Below are positions 16,980 to 25,261 of a stretch of DNA of 64,000 bases, in pieces. The translations under genes were made by a program, and so were the position numbers. Source of the DNA: Flavobacteriaceae bacterium UBA3591. GTDB taxonomy: Bacteria; Bacteroidota; Bacteroidia; Flavobacteriales; Flavobacteriaceae. Within the stretch, counting starts at the first letter, position 1. The number at the start of each line of letters is the position of its first letter. The notes beneath the pieces were generated by a model. The model searched no databases. It saw only the letters and a program-made list of their open reading frames with translations, and had not been told where the DNA came from. The stretch covers positions 360,062-424,061 of the forward strand of contig DFMO01000003.1 in NCBI GenBank assembly GCA_002375695.1, in the 5' to 3' direction.

Positions 16980-17174
16980 ATGCTTGCAAACCTTTACTTT
17001 TTAATTCTGTTGGCTGTGCAGGCTAGTGAAGAAGTTCCACCGCCAAATCCTCCCCCTCCGCCAGGACCTCAATTGCCTATTGATGGCTCTTTATGGATAT
17101 TACTACTCGCAGGAGTGCTTTACGGTTTTTTTGTGGTTTATAAGAAAAAGCTCCTTACAAATAAGGGTTCATAA
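16980..17174 (+). CDS. PID-CTERM sorting-domain small protein
   Basis: 64 aa. A short signal peptide (MLANLYFLILLAVQA) is followed by a proline-rich stretch (VPPPNPPPPPGP). The C-terminal tripartite signal PIDGSL, a hydrophobic helix (LWILLLAGVLYGFFVVY) and KKK make it a match to the PID-CTERM family of Bacteroidota. These resemble PEP-CTERM substrates of exosortase-type enzymes, so processing at the inner membrane is inferred. The last 20 bases overlap the 3' end of ribE, which is convergent. Confidence 0.75.
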   Translation: MLANLYFLILLAVQASEEVPPPNPPPPPGPQLPIDGSLWILLLAGVLYGFFVVYKKKLLTNKGS

Positions 17175-17742
17175 GGTTTTTTACATACTTCCCAATAATA
17201 TCAAATTCTAAGTTTACTATATTATTTTTTAAAAGTGTTTTAAAACTTGTATTGTTAAAAGTATAAGGAATAATAGCTACGCTAAATTCAGATTTTTTTG
17301 AATTAACAACCGTTAAACTTACTCCATTTACAGTAATAGATCCTTTTTCGACTGTATTAAACTCGTCGTGATTGTATTGAAATGTAAAAACCCAACTTCC
17401 ATCTTCTTCCACAACATTTGTGCAAGTAGCAGTACAATCTACATGACCTTGTACAATATGACCGTCTAATCTATCGCCAAGTTTCATAGCACGCTCTAAG
17501 TTTACTAATGAATTAACTTTTAACTGCTTAAGGTTTGTTTTGTCCAAAGTTTCTTTGATAGCGGTAACTACATATGAATTTTCTTTAATTTCAACAACGG
17601 TTAAACACACCCCATTATGCGACACACTTTGGTCAATTTTAAGCTCATTAGTTACGTTGCTTTCAACCTCTAAATGTAGGTTTTCGCCATCATTTGTAAG
17701 ATTAACTATTTTTCCAACAGATTCAATAATTCCTGTAAACAT
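17155..17742 (-). CDS. ribE: riboflavin synthase (alpha subunit)
   Basis: 195 aa with two lumazine-binding repeats. The first starts at MFTGIIESVG and the second near GHIVQGHVD (about 95). The enzyme dismutates two 6,7-dimethyl-8-ribityllumazine molecules to riboflavin, the last step of the pathway. No FMN riboswitch is seen upstream. A -7-like box TACTTTTG lies on the minus strand at 17769-17776, in the 56-bp divergent gap with pdxA. Confidence 0.96.
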   Translation of the reverse strand: MFTGIIESVGKIVNLTNDGENLHLEVESNVTNELKIDQSVSHNGVCLTVVEIKENSYVVTAIKETLDKTNLKQLKVNSLVNLERAMKLGDRLDGHIVQGHVDCTATCTNVVEEDGSWVFTFQYNHDEFNTVEKGSITVNGVSLTVVNSKKSEFSVAIIPYTFNNTSFKTLLKNNIVNLEFDIIGKYVKNLMNPYL

Positions 17743-17768
17743 TGTAGTATTTGGTTACATTTGTACTG

Positions 17769-17776
17769 CAAAAGTA
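17769..17776 (-). promoter_or_regulatory. -7 box for ribE
   Basis: Minus-strand TACTTTTG (TAnnTTTG), 27 nt before the ribE ATG, within the short divergent ribE/pdxA region. Confidence 0.45.
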
Positions 17777-17798
17777 AGAATTAAAAAAGCCAAACTTA

Positions 17799-18860
17799 AT
17801 GAGTAAAGAAGATAAAATAGTTGTAGGTATTTCTATTGGCGATATAAACGGGATAGGTGGCGAAATAATTTTAAAAACATTCGAAGATTCACGAATGTTA
17901 GAATTTTGCACGCCGGTTATTTTTGCATCTGTAAAATTGATGTCATTCTTCAAAAAACAATTCAATACAGAAATAAATCTTCACGGTATCGATAGCTTAA
18001 ATGATATTGTACCTAAAAAGATTAATGTTTTAAATGTGTGGAAAGAACACGTTGATGTAAAATTTGGAGAAGAAAATGCCACCGGAGGAAAGTATGCTAT
18101 TAAATCATTAACCGCCGCCGTTAGTGCTTTAAAGAATGAAGAAATAGATACTTTAGTTACAGCACCTATTAATAAAGCAAATATTCAATCTGAAAATTTC
18201 ACCTTTCCGGGGCATACAGATTATTTAGCGCAAGAGTTAGAAGGTGAAAGCCTAATGTTATTAATTGCTGAAGATTTACGCGTTGGGTTGTTAACAGACC
18301 ACGTAGCCGTAAAAGATGTAGTGTCGCATATTACGCGCGAACGAATTGATAAAAAAATTAATACAGTTTATCACAGTCTAATAGAAGATTTTGGAATAGA
18401 AAAACCAAAAGTTGCCGTTTTAGGAATCAATCCGCATACGGGAGACAATGGGATAATAGGAAATGAAGACGATACTATTTTGCGTCCAGCATTAGACAAT
18501 ATTCGCAAAAATGGTAAAATGGTATTTGGTCCCTATGCTGCCGATAGTTTTTTTGGGTCTGGAAATTATAAAAATTTTGATGCCATAATTGCTTCGTATC
18601 ACGATCAAGGCTTGGTGCCGTTTAAAACTTTAGCATTTGGAAAAGGGGTTAATTTTACCGCCGGATTAAACCGAATTCGCACTTCGCCAGATCACGGTAC
18701 TGCTTTTGATTTAGCTGGTAAAAATGAAGCAAATTTTGAATCGTTTCGCGAAGCTGTATTTAGCGCTATTTCAATATATAAAACACGCGAGAACTATAAA
18801 GAATTTTCAAAAAATCCGTTGAAAACTAACCGTAAAAGAGGCTTCGTAAAAAAGAAATAG
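17799..18860 (+). CDS. pdxA: 4-hydroxythreonine-4-phosphate dehydrogenase
   Basis: 353 aa. Family motifs seen are GISIGDINGIGGE at the N-terminus, TAPINKA, FPGHTDYLA with a metal-binding His, and the C-terminal ASYHDQGLVPFK. The NAD-dependent enzyme oxidises 4-phosphohydroxy-L-threonine in the DXP-dependent pyridoxal phosphate pathway. It reads away from ribE and toward the DUF177-rpmF unit, which has its own promoter 10 nt after the pdxA stop. Confidence 0.96.
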   Translation: MSKEDKIVVGISIGDINGIGGEIILKTFEDSRMLEFCTPVIFASVKLMSFFKKQFNTEINLHGIDSLNDIVPKKINVLNVWKEHVDVKFGEENATGGKYAIKSLTAAVSALKNEEIDTLVTAPINKANIQSENFTFPGHTDYLAQELEGESLMLLIAEDLRVGLLTDHVAVKDVVSHITRERIDKKINTVYHSLIEDFGIEKPKVAVLGINPHTGDNGIIGNEDDTILRPALDNIRKNGKMVFGPYAADSFFGSGNYKNFDAIIASYHDQGLVPFKTLAFGKGVNFTAGLNRIRTSPDHGTAFDLAGKNEANFESFREAVFSAISIYKTRENYKEFSKNPLKTNRKRGFVKKK

Positions 18861-18869
18861 AAAAATTAA

Positions 18870-18897
18870 TTGCTATTGAAATAATTTTTTATCTTTG
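18870..18897 (+). promoter_or_regulatory. promoter of the DUF177-rpmF operon
   Basis: TTG at 18870-18872, a 17-nt spacer and TATCTTTG at 18890-18897, a full consensus match. The expected transcript starts at or next to a perfect hairpin CCTTA-TCCG-TAAGG (18904-18917). Confidence 0.8.
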
Positions 18898-18941
18898 CAC
18901 CCGCCTTATCCGTAAGGTTAAGGTCTTAAATAGGTGTGAAA

Positions 18942-19487
18942 ATGAAGGATTTGAAAGAGTTTACCATCCCTTTTGTAGGGTTGAAATTAGGAAAACACCA
19001 GTTTAACTTTGAATTAAAAAAAGCGTTCTTTGAGCATTTTGAGTATGACGAATTTAATGACGCAGCCATTAATCTCGATGTACAACTGGAAAAAATGAGC
19101 ACATTGTTAGAGTTTACATTAAATTTTAATGGAACTGTAAATGTAGCTTGCGATACAACAAATGAGCCTTATAATCAAGCAATTGAAGGGGCGTATAATT
19201 TTGTGGTAAAATTTGGTGAAGAGTACAATGATGAAAATGAAGATTTACTCATTTTACCTCACGGAAGTTATGAAGTAAATATTCAGCAGTACATATATGA
19301 ATCTGTTGTGTTGGCAATGCCTTCTCGCAGAGTTCATCCAGGAGTTGAAGATGGTACATTACAAAGCGATATACTCGATAAACTCGAAGAATTAAGTCCG
19401 AAAGCTACAGACGAAGAAGAGTCGCTTGAAGACGAAAATACCGATCCCCGATGGGATTCATTAAAAAAACTATTAACGGATAAATAA
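18942..19487 (+). CDS. DUF177 (YceD-like) protein
   Basis: 181 aa from ATG at 18942; a GTG two codons upstream (18936) is the only alternative. The N-terminal beta-rich half and the strongly acidic C-terminus (TDEEESLEDENTDPRW) fit the DUF177/YceD family. The E. coli member is linked to 23S rRNA accumulation, and the gene is almost always beside rpmF. Here rpmF follows after 9 nt. The usual pair of Cys motifs of YceD is reduced to one visible Cys (VACDTT). Confidence 0.9.
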   Translation: MKDLKEFTIPFVGLKLGKHQFNFELKKAFFEHFEYDEFNDAAINLDVQLEKMSTLLEFTLNFNGTVNVACDTTNEPYNQAIEGAYNFVVKFGEEYNDENEDLLILPHGSYEVNIQQYIYESVVLAMPSRRVHPGVEDGTLQSDILDKLEELSPKATDEEESLEDENTDPRWDSLKKLLTDK

Positions 19488-19496
19488 TAAATAGCA

Positions 19497-19694
19497 ATGG
19501 CACATCCAAAGAGAAAAATCTCGAAAACAAGAAGAGATAAGAGAAGAACGCATTACAAAGCTACTGCACCTACTCTTGCAACAGATCCTACTACAGGAGA
19601 GTCGCATCTTTTTCATAGAGCTCACTGGCACGAAGGAAAAATGTACTATCGTGGGCAGGTTGTAATTGATGCAACCGAGCAGGTAGAAGCATAA
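19497..19694 (+). CDS. rpmF: 50S ribosomal protein L32
   Basis: 65 aa, basic, starting MAHPKRKISKTRRDKRR, the typical Bacteroidota L32. No cysteines are present, so it is the zinc-free form. It is co-transcribed with the DUF177 gene and followed by a strong terminator. Confidence 0.97.
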   Translation: MAHPKRKISKTRRDKRRTHYKATAPTLATDPTTGESHLFHRAHWHEGKMYYRGQVVIDATEQVEA

Positions 19695-19713
19695 TACACT
19701 TTAATTATATACA

Positions 19714-19743
19714 AAACTCTCACGCACACGTGAGGGTTTTTTT
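19714..19743 (+). terminator. terminator after rpmF
   Basis: 11-bp stem (AAACTCTCACG / CGTGAGGGTTT, one wobble pair) with a CACA loop, followed by a T-run. Confidence 0.85.
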
Positions 19744-19866
19744 GTTTTTTAACTTTACAAAAAAGTCAAAAACAAAACTATTAGTGCCGAAATTCAAGTA
19801 AAATTTAGTATTTTTCACTCTTTTTAAAAGATTTTTGGTCTTTTTTGTGAATTTTAATTCAGCTTT

Positions 19867-20865
19867 ATGAGTACGATCACGGCAGCTATTACCGCTGTAG
19901 GAAGTTACGTTCCAGATTACGTTCTTTCCAACAAAGTGTTGGAAACAATGGTAGATACCAATGATGAATGGATTACTACCCGAACCGGAATTAAAGAAAG
20001 AAGAATACTTAAAGATAAAGATAAAGGTACTTCATATCTTGCAATTCAAGCAGCACTAAACCTTCTTGAAAAAAGTAATACCGACCCAGCAGAAATTGAC
20101 TTGGTTATTATGGCCACGGCTACACCAGATATGCCGGTTGCTACTACAGGTGTTTATGTGGCTACGCAAATAGGGGCTGTAAATGCTTTTTCCTTCGATC
20201 TTGTTGCTGCATGTTCTAGCTTCCTCTTCGGGATGTCTACGGCAGCACGATACATAGAATCTGGTAGATATAAAAAAGTTTTACTTATTGGTGCCGACAA
20301 AATGTCGTCCATTATAGATTATACAGATAGAACAACTTGTATAATTTTTGGCGATGGTGGCGGTGCCGTACTTTTTGAACCTAATAAAGAAGGATTAGGC
20401 GTTCAAGACGAATATTTACGTACCGATGGCGTAGGACGACCATTTTTAAAAATTGACGCGGGAGGCTCCTTACTGCCAGCATCAAAAGAAACGGTTGAAA
20501 ACAAACAACACTTTGTTTACCAAGAAGGGAAAACTGTATTTAAGTTTGCCGTTTCAAATATGGCCGATGTTTGCGAAAAAGTCATGAAAAGAAATGAACT
20601 TTCTGGCAACGACGTTAATTGGTTAGTGCCACACCAAGCCAATAAACGTATAATCGATGCCGCTGCCTCACGAATGAAATTACCAGACGATAAAGTAATG
20701 GTAAACATTCACAAATACGGCAATACAACTTCAGCTACTTTACCACTATGTTTGGCAGACTACGAAAAACAACTTAAAAAAGGAGATAACTTAATATTCG
20801 CTTCCTTTGGAGGAGGCTTTACTTGGGGTGCCGTTTATTTAAAATGGGCCTACGATTCAAAATAA
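19867..20865 (+). CDS. fabH: beta-ketoacyl-ACP synthase III
   Basis: 332 aa thiolase-fold enzyme that condenses acetyl-CoA (or a branched acyl-CoA) with malonyl-ACP to start fatty-acid synthesis. The catalytic triad is Cys116 (AACSSF), His256 (HQANKRI) and Asn286 (GNTTSAT). It is followed by accB after 33 nt and then accC, which supply malonyl-CoA, so initiation and precursor supply are linked. plsX, which sits between rpmF and fabH in many other bacteria, is absent here. Confidence 0.97.
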   Translation: MSTITAAITAVGSYVPDYVLSNKVLETMVDTNDEWITTRTGIKERRILKDKDKGTSYLAIQAALNLLEKSNTDPAEIDLVIMATATPDMPVATTGVYVATQIGAVNAFSFDLVAACSSFLFGMSTAARYIESGRYKKVLLIGADKMSSIIDYTDRTTCIIFGDGGGAVLFEPNKEGLGVQDEYLRTDGVGRPFLKIDAGGSLLPASKETVENKQHFVYQEGKTVFKFAVSNMADVCEKVMKRNELSGNDVNWLVPHQANKRIIDAAASRMKLPDDKVMVNIHKYGNTTSATLPLCLADYEKQLKKGDNLIFASFGGGFTWGAVYLKWAYDSK

Positions 20866-20898
20866 TAGCAACAAAATCAAAAGACTAAACTTAACAAT

Positions 20899-21396
20899 AT
20901 GGATTTAAAAGACATTCAAAACTTAATTAAGTTTGTGGCCAAAAGTGGAGCCAATGAGGTAAAACTTGAAACAGAAGATATAAAAATTACTATAAAAACA
21001 GGAGCCGAAGACGGTAAAAGCGAAACCACCTATATTCAGCAAATTCCTGCTATGTCGCAGCCACAAATGCAAGTACCGCAACAAACTGCTGCGCCAACTC
21101 AACAGCAACAAGCGCCACAAAAATCTGAAACTCCAGCCGAAGCATCAGATTCAAAATATATTACCATTAAGTCGCCAATTATTGGAACATTCTATAGAAA
21201 ACCGGCGCCAGATAAGCCAGTTTTTGTAGAAGTGGGTACAAGCATTAAAGAAGGCGATGTACTTTGCGTAATTGAAGCCATGAAACTTTTTAATGAAATT
21301 GAAAGTGAAGTTTCAGGTAAAATTGTAAAAGTACTTGTGGACGACTCTTCTCCAGTAGAGTTTGATCAACCTTTATTTTTAGTAGATCCGTCATAA
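20899..21396 (+). CDS. accB: biotin carboxyl carrier protein of acetyl-CoA carboxylase
   Basis: 165 aa. The N-terminal helix is followed by a Gln/Pro/Ala-rich linker (about 50-85) and a biotinyl domain with the target Lys129 in EAMKLF. The protein carries the carboxyl group between biotin carboxylase (AccC, 75 nt downstream) and the transferase. It belongs to the fabH-accB-accC unit. Confidence 0.97.
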   Translation: MDLKDIQNLIKFVAKSGANEVKLETEDIKITIKTGAEDGKSETTYIQQIPAMSQPQMQVPQQTAAPTQQQQAPQKSETPAEASDSKYITIKSPIIGTFYRKPAPDKPVFVEVGTSIKEGDVLCVIEAMKLFNEIESEVSGKIVKVLVDDSSPVEFDQPLFLVDPS

Positions 21397-21471
21397 ATAA
21401 TCTCCAAATCCTATCTTTAAACATCGCATAAATAGAAGTTTAAAATTGAGATTTGATATTTAAAAAACACT

Positions 21472-22824
21472 ATGTTTAAAAAAATATTAATTGCAAATAG
21501 GGGCGAAATAGCATTGCGAATAATTCGCACTTGCCGCGAGATGGGAATTAAATCGGTTGCAGTTTATTCAAAAGCCGATGAAGAAAGTTTGCACGTACGT
21601 TTTGCAGACGAGGCGGTGTGTATAGGCCCTGCAGCCAGTAATTTAAGCTATTTAAAAATGTCTAATATTATTGCAGCTGCCGAAATTACAAATGCAGATG
21701 CAATACACCCAGGGTATGGGTTCCTTTCTGAAAATGCAAAATTTTCAAAAATTTGTCACGAACACGGAATTAAATTTATTGGAGCTTCTCCAGAAATGAT
21801 TGAACGTATGGGCGACAAAGCTTCGGCAAAAGCTACAATGAAAGCGGCTGGAGTACCTACAGTTCCTGGAAGTGACGGAATTATTGAAGATTTCAAACAA
21901 TGTGAAAAACTAGCCGAAGAAGTTGGTTACCCAGTAATGCTTAAAGCTACAGCGGGTGGTGGCGGAAAAGGTATGCGCGCTGTTTGGAAAAAGGAAGACC
22001 TTAAAAAAGCTTGGGATAGTGCACGACAAGAAGCCGCTGCCTCTTTTGGGAATGACGGTATGTACATGGAAAAGCTTATTGAAGAACCACGACATATTGA
22101 AATTCAAATTGTAGGTGATAGCACTGGGAAAGCGTGTCATTTAAGTGAACGCGACTGTTCGGTGCAAAGAAGACATCAAAAGCTTACCGAAGAAACCCCA
22201 AGCCCATTTATGACGAAAAAACTTCGTACCGATATGGGTAATGCAGCTGTTAAAGCCGCAGAATATATTAAATACGAAGGGGCCGGAACTATAGAATTTT
22301 TGGTGGATAAACACCGAAATTTCTACTTTATGGAAATGAATACTCGTATTCAAGTAGAGCACCCAATTACCGAGCAAGTTATTGATTACGACTTAATAAG
22401 AGAACAAATTTTAGTAGCTGCCGGTATTCCTATTTCAGGAAAAAATTATACGCCACAGCTTCATTCAATAGAATGTAGAATTAACGCAGAAGATCCGTAT
22501 AACGATTTCCGTCCGTCGCCAGGTAAAATTACCGTTTTACACGCACCAGGCGGCCATGGCGTTCGATTAGATACTCACGTTTACGCGGGGTACACTATTG
22601 TACCGTATTACGATTCTATGATAGCAAAACTTATTACTACCGCACAAACACGCGAAGAAGCAATAAGTAAAATGAAACGCGCCTTAGACGAGTTTGTAAT
22701 TGAAGGTATTAAAACTACCATTCCGTTCCACCGTCAATTAATGGACGACCCAGACTACGTTGCTGGAAATTACACCACTGCGTTTATGAATGATTTTAAA
22801 ATGAACGAACCCGAAGAAGAATAA
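21472..22824 (+). CDS. accC: biotin carboxylase subunit of acetyl-CoA carboxylase
   Basis: 450 aa, the expected length. The N-terminal motif is KILIANRGEIALRI, the ATP-grasp glycine loop is GGGGKGMR, and HPGYGFLSENA and the active-site region MEMNTRIQVEHP are present. It carboxylates biotin on AccB with ATP and bicarbonate. It is the last gene of the fabH-accB-accC unit and is followed by a terminator. Confidence 0.98.
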   Translation: MFKKILIANRGEIALRIIRTCREMGIKSVAVYSKADEESLHVRFADEAVCIGPAASNLSYLKMSNIIAAAEITNADAIHPGYGFLSENAKFSKICHEHGIKFIGASPEMIERMGDKASAKATMKAAGVPTVPGSDGIIEDFKQCEKLAEEVGYPVMLKATAGGGGKGMRAVWKKEDLKKAWDSARQEAAASFGNDGMYMEKLIEEPRHIEIQIVGDSTGKACHLSERDCSVQRRHQKLTEETPSPFMTKKLRTDMGNAAVKAAEYIKYEGAGTIEFLVDKHRNFYFMEMNTRIQVEHPITEQVIDYDLIREQILVAAGIPISGKNYTPQLHSIECRINAEDPYNDFRPSPGKITVLHAPGGHGVRLDTHVYAGYTIVPYYDSMIAKLITTAQTREEAISKMKRALDEFVIEGIKTTIPFHRQLMDDPDYVAGNYTTAFMNDFKMNEPEEE

Positions 22825-22845
22825 CGGTTTTGTTTATTAACCTTT

Positions 22846-22892
22846 AAAGCACCAAATTATACAATGTAAATCTTGTAATTTGGTGCTTTTTG
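22846..22892 (+). terminator. terminator after accC
   Basis: Perfect 14-bp stem (AAAGCACCAAATTA / TAATTTGGTGCTTT) followed by T residues. Confidence 0.85.
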
Positions 22893-22916
22893 TATGTAGT
22901 ATAAAATTTAACTTAG

Positions 22917-24035
22917 ATGAAGCTATCTTTTTGGGAACAAAACACGTGGTTTAATAACATCGATTTTGCTGTAATTGGCAGTGGAATTGTAGGTTTAAGC
23001 TGCGCTCTTTCCTTGCGTAATAAACATCCAAACAGTAAAATTGTGGTTTTTGAACGGGGTTTTTTACCAAGCGGTGCAAGTACTAAAAATGCAGGATTTG
23101 CTTGTTTTGGCAGTATTTCTGAAATACTCGACGACCTTAATAATCATACCGAAGAAGAAGTAATTCAACTTGTAAAAAATAGAGTAGCAGGTTTAAAACT
23201 TTTGCGTGAAACCTTGGGAGATAAACAATTAGATTATCAAGAAAATGGCGGGTACGAGTTGTTTACAAAACGCGATTTAGAACTTTATAATACTTGCCAA
23301 CAGAAACTACCGTATATAAACAAACTTCTCGATTCTATTTTTCCTTCTCAGGTTTTTAAATTAAAAGAAAATAGCTTTCAGTTTAAAAATATTCAACCCA
23401 AACTAATTTTTAACCATTATGAAGGCCAAATTGATACCGGCAAAATGATGCTCGGCCTCCTTAAAAAAGCAACTTCAGAAAATATAATAATTTTAAATGC
23501 TACTGAAATTACAGCTATTTCAGATGTAGGAAATAAGGTTTCGCTTCAAGTGAACAATGAAAGAGATATTTCAGCAAAAAAAGTGTGCATTGCAACTAAT
23601 GGTTTTGCAAAACGTTTTTTAAATGTTGATTTAAAACCTGCCCGAGCGCAAGTTTTAATTACCAAACCAATTAAAAATCTTAAGCTTAAAGGAACTTTTC
23701 ATCTCGATAAGGGGTATTATTATTTTAGAAATATTAATGATAGAATTCTATTTGGCGGTGGTAGAAATTTAGATTTTAAAGGCGAAGAAACCACCCAAAT
23801 GGAACTTACCCAACTTGTACAAGATAAATTGGAGCACTTGCTTAAAACGGTAATTTTACCTAACCATACATTCAAAATAGACCAACGCTGGAGTGGAATT
23901 ATGGGCTTGGGAGAACAAAAAAAGCCTATTGTAAAAGCTGTATCACCCAATGTTTTCTGCGGTATACGGCTTGGAGGTATGGGCGTTGCGATAGGAAGTT
24001 CTGTGGGGAAACAACTCGCCCAAATCACAACTTAA
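22917..24035 (+). CDS. FAD-dependent oxidoreductase (DAO family)
   Basis: 372 aa. The dinucleotide motif VIGSGIVGLSCAL (about 20-32) is followed by FERG, the FAD-ribose acid, and ASTKNAGFACFGS, a DAO-family flavin-binding loop. The C-terminus has GVAIGSSVGKQLA. Members oxidise amines or amino acids such as glycine, sarcosine and D-amino acids; the substrate cannot be assigned. There is no signal peptide. It precedes mtgA by 48 nt on the same strand. Confidence 0.88.
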   Translation: MKLSFWEQNTWFNNIDFAVIGSGIVGLSCALSLRNKHPNSKIVVFERGFLPSGASTKNAGFACFGSISEILDDLNNHTEEEVIQLVKNRVAGLKLLRETLGDKQLDYQENGGYELFTKRDLELYNTCQQKLPYINKLLDSIFPSQVFKLKENSFQFKNIQPKLIFNHYEGQIDTGKMMLGLLKKATSENIIILNATEITAISDVGNKVSLQVNNERDISAKKVCIATNGFAKRFLNVDLKPARAQVLITKPIKNLKLKGTFHLDKGYYYFRNINDRILFGGGRNLDFKGEETTQMELTQLVQDKLEHLLKTVILPNHTFKIDQRWSGIMGLGEQKKPIVKAVSPNVFCGIRLGGMGVAIGSSVGKQLAQITT

Positions 24036-24083
24036 AGTTCGTAATATTGTGAGCTTGCACCTAGCGAGAATAAATAATTACAT

Positions 24084-24797
24084 ATGATTAAAAAACTGTT
24101 TAAATTTATTCTTAAACTAAGTCTGTGGTTTGTTGCGCTCACCATGTTGTGGGTACTTATTTATAAATATGTGCCGGTACCTTATACGCCACTAATGGCG
24201 ATTCGCTCTATTGAAAATCCCGAAAATAATGCGACTCGACATAACTGGGTGGCTATTGAAAAAATATCGCCTCATTTACAGTTGGCTGTAATTTGCGCCG
24301 AAGATCAACTGTTTTTACAACACAATGGTTTTGATAAGCAAGCCATTGAAAAAGCTTTAAAACATAATCAACAAGGCAAAAGGCTCCGCGGCGGAAGTAC
24401 TATCTCGCAACAAACTGCTAAAAATGTTTTTTTATGGCCAGAACGCAGTTGGTTTAGGAAAGCTTTGGAAGCTTATTTTACACTTTTAATAGAAACGTTT
24501 TGGACAAAAGAACGCATTTTGGAAGTTTATTTAAACAGCATTGAAATGGGCAAAGGTGTATATGGCGCCGAAGCGGCTGCGCAGTATTGGTTTAAAAAAC
24601 CAGCAGCGCAATTAAATAGGGGAGAAGCGGCGGCAATTGCAGCAATCTTGCCAAGTCCGTTGCGGTATAGTGCAAACCCTCCCGGTCCATATGTAGCCAA
24701 TAGAACCGCGTGGATTAAAAAACAAATGCTACTTTACGGTGTATTAAATTTAAAAGTAGACCAGTCTATTGACAACAAAAAAGGTGAAAAAGAATGA
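24084..24797 (+). CDS. mtgA: monofunctional biosynthetic peptidoglycan transglycosylase
   Basis: 237 aa with one N-terminal membrane anchor (about 8-28), then a GT51 domain. The catalytic Glu73 lies in AEDQLFLQHNGFD and the second conserved block is GGSTISQQTAKN. It polymerises lipid II into glycan strands and has no transpeptidase domain. The last 4 bases overlap the start of the Gre-like gene (ATGA). Confidence 0.95.
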   Translation: MIKKLFKFILKLSLWFVALTMLWVLIYKYVPVPYTPLMAIRSIENPENNATRHNWVAIEKISPHLQLAVICAEDQLFLQHNGFDKQAIEKALKHNQQGKRLRGGSTISQQTAKNVFLWPERSWFRKALEAYFTLLIETFWTKERILEVYLNSIEMGKGVYGAEAAAQYWFKKPAAQLNRGEAAAIAAILPSPLRYSANPPGPYVANRTAWIKKQMLLYGVLNLKVDQSIDNKKGEKE

Positions 24798-25252
24798 CAT
24801 ATTTATCGGTTAAAAATAGGCTATTACAGCACTGTCATGAGCAAGTAAATAAACGTTACAGTAATATAAAGCAAACCATAAGTGGTATTGAGGAAGCGAT
24901 GTTTCAGGAATCTAAAAGTAGTAGTGGCGATAAACATAATACGGGAAGAGCAATGCTTCAAATAGACCGTGAAAACGCAGGAAAACAACTTCGGGAGATT
25001 GAAAAGCTAACCCTTCTTTTAAAGAAAATTGATATTAACAATCCATCAAATTATGCTCGGTTTGGTAGTTTGGTTTTTACAGATAAGTATAATTACTTTA
25101 TTAGTATTTCGGTGGGAAAGGTTACCGTAGATAATGAAGATTTTCTTTGTGTTTCGTTAAATTCACCAGTAGGAAAATTACTTTCGGCTAAAAAGAAAGG
25201 AGAAGAATTTAATTTAAATGGCAGTACTTTTAAAATTACCGAAGTGTGTTAA
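24794..25252 (+). CDS. GreA/GreB C-terminal-domain-like protein
   Basis: 152 aa. Residues 1-85 are helical and charged (GDKHNTGRAMLQIDREN) and resemble a short coiled coil. The C-terminal segment GSLVFTDKYNYFISISVG, ending SPVGKLLSAKKKGEEF, aligns with the FKBP-like C-terminal domain of Gre factors (SPIGKALLGKKVGDE pattern). It could bind RNA polymerase through the secondary channel, but that is inference. Its start overlaps the mtgA stop by 4 nt, so it is translationally coupled to a cell-wall gene. Database names for this group vary and are unreliable. Confidence 0.7.
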   Translation: MTYLSVKNRLLQHCHEQVNKRYSNIKQTISGIEEAMFQESKSSSGDKHNTGRAMLQIDRENAGKQLREIEKLTLLLKKIDINNPSNYARFGSLVFTDKYNYFISISVGKVTVDNEDFLCVSLNSPVGKLLSAKKKGEEFNLNGSTFKITEVC

Positions 25253-25261
25253 AACTGTATT

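Noticed and set aside
19744..19866. A missing plsX between rpmF and fabH as a possible deletion
   Set aside because: The 123-nt gap holds a terminator and AT-rich leader with no plsX remnant. The arrangement is normal for many Bacteroidota, so it is not evidence of a recent loss.
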